7,255 bases of DNA from an uncultured Lachnospiraceae bacterium. Its GTDB lineage: Bacteria > Bacillota_A > Clostridia > Lachnospirales > Lachnospiraceae. The translations under genes and the position numbers were made by a program. Location of the stretch: assembly GCA_902795985.1 (NCBI GenBank), contig CADBNG010000221.1, positions 1 through 7,255 of the forward strand. Reading direction: 5' to 3'. Below are positions 5,991 to 7,255 of the stretch, piece after piece (positions within the stretch are counted from its first letter, which is position 1; each line of letters begins with the position of its first letter). A model generated the notes under the pieces. That model ran no database searches. It saw nothing but the letters and a program-made list of their open reading frames with translations, and was not told where the DNA came from.

Positions 5991-6794
5991 ATGGCTTTAT
6001 CCAATGAGGAACTGGAACGTTATTCGCGGCAGATCATTTTAAAGGAGATCGGATACCGGGGCCAGAAAAAACTGGCAGAAGGAAAAGTACTGGTGATCGG
6101 GGCGGGAGCGCTCGGAGCACCGGCGGCTATGTATCTGGCAGCGGCAGGAGTCGGAACGATCGGGATCGCGGACGCGGATATCGTCAGCCTTTCTAATCTG
6201 CATAGGCAGATCATTCATATGACGCCGAATATCGGACGGCCTAAAGTGCAGTCAGCCAGGGAAACGATCCGGGCGCTCAATCCTCATGTTCAGGTAAACA
6301 CCTATACAGAATTTCTGACAAAAGATAATATTGCGCAGGTGGTTCAGGACTATGATTTTGTTATCGACGCCACGGATAATTTCCCTGCAAAATATTTGAT
6401 CAATGACGTTTGCGTGATGCTCGGGAAACCATTTTGTTTCGCGGGCATTGTTCAGTTCTTCGGGCAGATCCTGACTGTGGTTCCGAAACAGAGTCCATGT
6501 TACCGCTGCGTTTTCGGCGAGGTTCCGAAAGGAGCCAGACCGCGGAGCTGCCGGGAAGACGGAGTGGTCGGTCCGCTGGCAGGAGTGGCGGGTTCGATCC
6601 AGGCGCTGGAGGCGATCAAGTATCTGACCGGTGCCGGAGAATTGCTGACCGGAAAACTGATGCTGATCGATCTGCTCACGATGGATATTCAGGTCCTGGA
6701 AATAGAAGGAAGAAATGAAAAATGCCCGGTCTGTTCGGATCATCCGACGATTACGGAACTGATCCAGTATGAAGAGCCATCCTGCAGTATTTAG
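5991..6794 (+). CDS. E1-like adenylyltransferase, MoeB/ThiF/HesA family
   Basis: This 267-residue enzyme should adenylate the C-terminal Gly-Gly of a ubiquitin-like sulfur carrier (ThiS/MoaD type) so that it can be thiocarboxylated. The opening 'ELERYSRQIILKEIG' (7-21) is the family start. It has the nucleotide-binding GAGALG (37-42), 'DADIVSLSNLHRQ' (61-73) with N69, R72 and Q73, then K85 and D129 of 'DATDN', matching the ATP-site residues of MoeB. Two zinc-binding pairs are C170/C173 and C245/C248. C187 in 'SCREDGV' aligns with the catalytic cysteine region of ThiF/MoeB. The tail after the zinc site ('DHPTITELIQYEEPSC') resembles the stretch leading into rhodanese in MoeZ-type fusions. GGAGGG lies 6 bases before the ATG. 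A rhodanese-TusA gene follows after 22 bases. The partner carrier is unknown, so thiamin, molybdopterin and amino-acid sulfur roles remain open. Confidence 0.93.
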   Translation: MALSNEELERYSRQIILKEIGYRGQKKLAEGKVLVIGAGALGAPAAMYLAAAGVGTIGIADADIVSLSNLHRQIIHMTPNIGRPKVQSARETIRALNPHVQVNTYTEFLTKDNIAQVVQDYDFVIDATDNFPAKYLINDVCVMLGKPFCFAGIVQFFGQILTVVPKQSPCYRCVFGEVPKGARPRSCREDGVVGPLAGVAGSIQALEAIKYLTGAGELLTGKLMLIDLLTMDIQVLEIEGRNEKCPVCSDHPTITELIQYEEPSCSI

Positions 6795-6816
6795 AAGTAA
6801 AGAGGAGAGACCGATC

Positions 6817-7255
6817 ATGGGAAATGAAGATACTTATAAACATATTTCAGCGGAGGAATTTCTGAAACTGGACCCGGCTGCCGTTACGCTGGTAGATCTG
6901 AGGGAACCGGATGAAGTGCTTATTGGCGGGATAGAAGGTGCTTTAAACCTTCCGTTTTCCGAGGGCTTTTCCAGGCTGGATGAGATCCCGCAGGATAAAC
7001 CGGTGGTCGTGATCTGCCGTACGGGAAAATGGAGCGAAGAGGTTGCCGAGATCCTGGCGGACAGAGGGTATGATGCCGCGTCACTGGATGGAGGATATAA
7101 AGCGTACAAGGCATTTCTGAATGAGGATTCGCAGGATGAAAAACCTGCCGCGGATCCGGAAGAGCCGGAACAGGAAGAGAAAACAGCAGCTGTAAATGAA
7201 ACACCCGGCACGCCGGTCCTTGTGGATGCTAAAGACTTGAAATGCCCCGGTCCGA
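6817..7255 (+). CDS. Rhodanese-TusA fusion sulfurtransferase (3' truncated by window edge)
   Basis: The frame runs open from an ATG at 6817 to the window end, giving 146 residues; AGGAG lies 9 bases upstream. Residues 7-100 form a single rhodanese domain: 'AVTLVDLREPDEV' (22-34), then the active-site loop C67-R-T-G-K-W-S (67-73), where C67 would carry persulfide, and 'LDGGYKAY' (90-97), the usual end. Residues 102-132 are an acidic, proline-rich linker. 'VLVDAKDLKCPGP' (134-146) is the start of a TusA/SirA domain with its sulfur-accepting cysteine C143 in the CPxP motif. Such a protein can pass sulfur from the rhodanese cysteine to the TusA cysteine within one chain. Placed after an E1-like enzyme, it is a likely sulfur donor for the adenylated carrier. 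The usual second R of the rhodanese loop (CRxGxR) is W72 here. The rest of the TusA domain is outside the window. Confidence 0.92.
   Translation, partial: MGNEDTYKHISAEEFLKLDPAAVTLVDLREPDEVLIGGIEGALNLPFSEGFSRLDEIPQDKPVVVICRTGKWSEEVAEILADRGYDAASLDGGYKAYKAFLNEDSQDEKPAADPEEPEQEEKTAAVNETPGTPVLVDAKDLKCPGP

Noticed and set aside
6252..6818. 188-codon open frame on the minus strand
   Set aside because: It lies antisense to the well-supported E1-like gene and shows no family motif.

Overview
The window looks like chromosomal DNA of an anaerobic, low-to-mid GC Firmicute, most likely a Clostridia/Lachnospiraceae-type bacterium. This is inferred from the Gram-positive lipoprotein signal of the binding protein, strong purine-rich ribosome binding sites, the anaerobic-type cobaltochelatase CbiK, the gene content and the roughly even base composition. 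Species cannot be fixed from the sequence. All supported genes lie on the + strand and are tightly packed.

Region 1 (1-5882) is one continuous metal-chelate/tetrapyrrole uptake cluster. It holds two complete, paralogous Fe3+-siderophore/B12-type (FecCD/BtuCDF-like) ABC importers in tandem. Importer A is a substrate-binding protein cut by the left edge (to 331), a permease (428-1501) and an ATPase (1504-2286). Importer B is a lipoprotein binding protein (3123-4130), a permease (4093-5109) and an ATPase (5103-5882). Between them sits a class II chelatase, CbiK (2335-3108), which inserts cobalt (possibly another divalent metal) into sirohydrochlorin. The likely theme is acquiring a corrinoid, a tetrapyrrole or a metal chelate together with metal insertion on the early cobalamin/siroheme branch. 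The transported substrate cannot be read from sequence alone. A long perfect hairpin without a T-tract separates the first binding-protein gene from its permease and may set their expression ratio.

Region 2 (5883-5990) is a 108-base gap with a convincing sigma-A-type promoter (TTGACA, 17 bases, extended -10). Its -35 box lies inside a small palindrome, a candidate operator. A hairpin follows in the short leader, directly before the ribosome binding site.

Region 3 (5991-7255) starts a sulfur-transfer operon: an E1-like adenylyltransferase of the MoeB/ThiF/HesA family, then a rhodanese domain joined by an acidic linker to the start of a TusA domain, cut by the right edge. The C-terminal tail of the E1-like protein resembles the segment that joins the E1 and rhodanese domains in MoeZ/Uba4-type fusions. 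Here the two parts are separate genes and the rhodanese is fused to TusA instead. Together they could activate a sulfur-carrier protein and relay persulfide sulfur to it. The carrier itself is not in the window.

No tRNA, rRNA, CRISPR array, insertion sequence or phage gene was seen. No gap exceeds about 110 bases.
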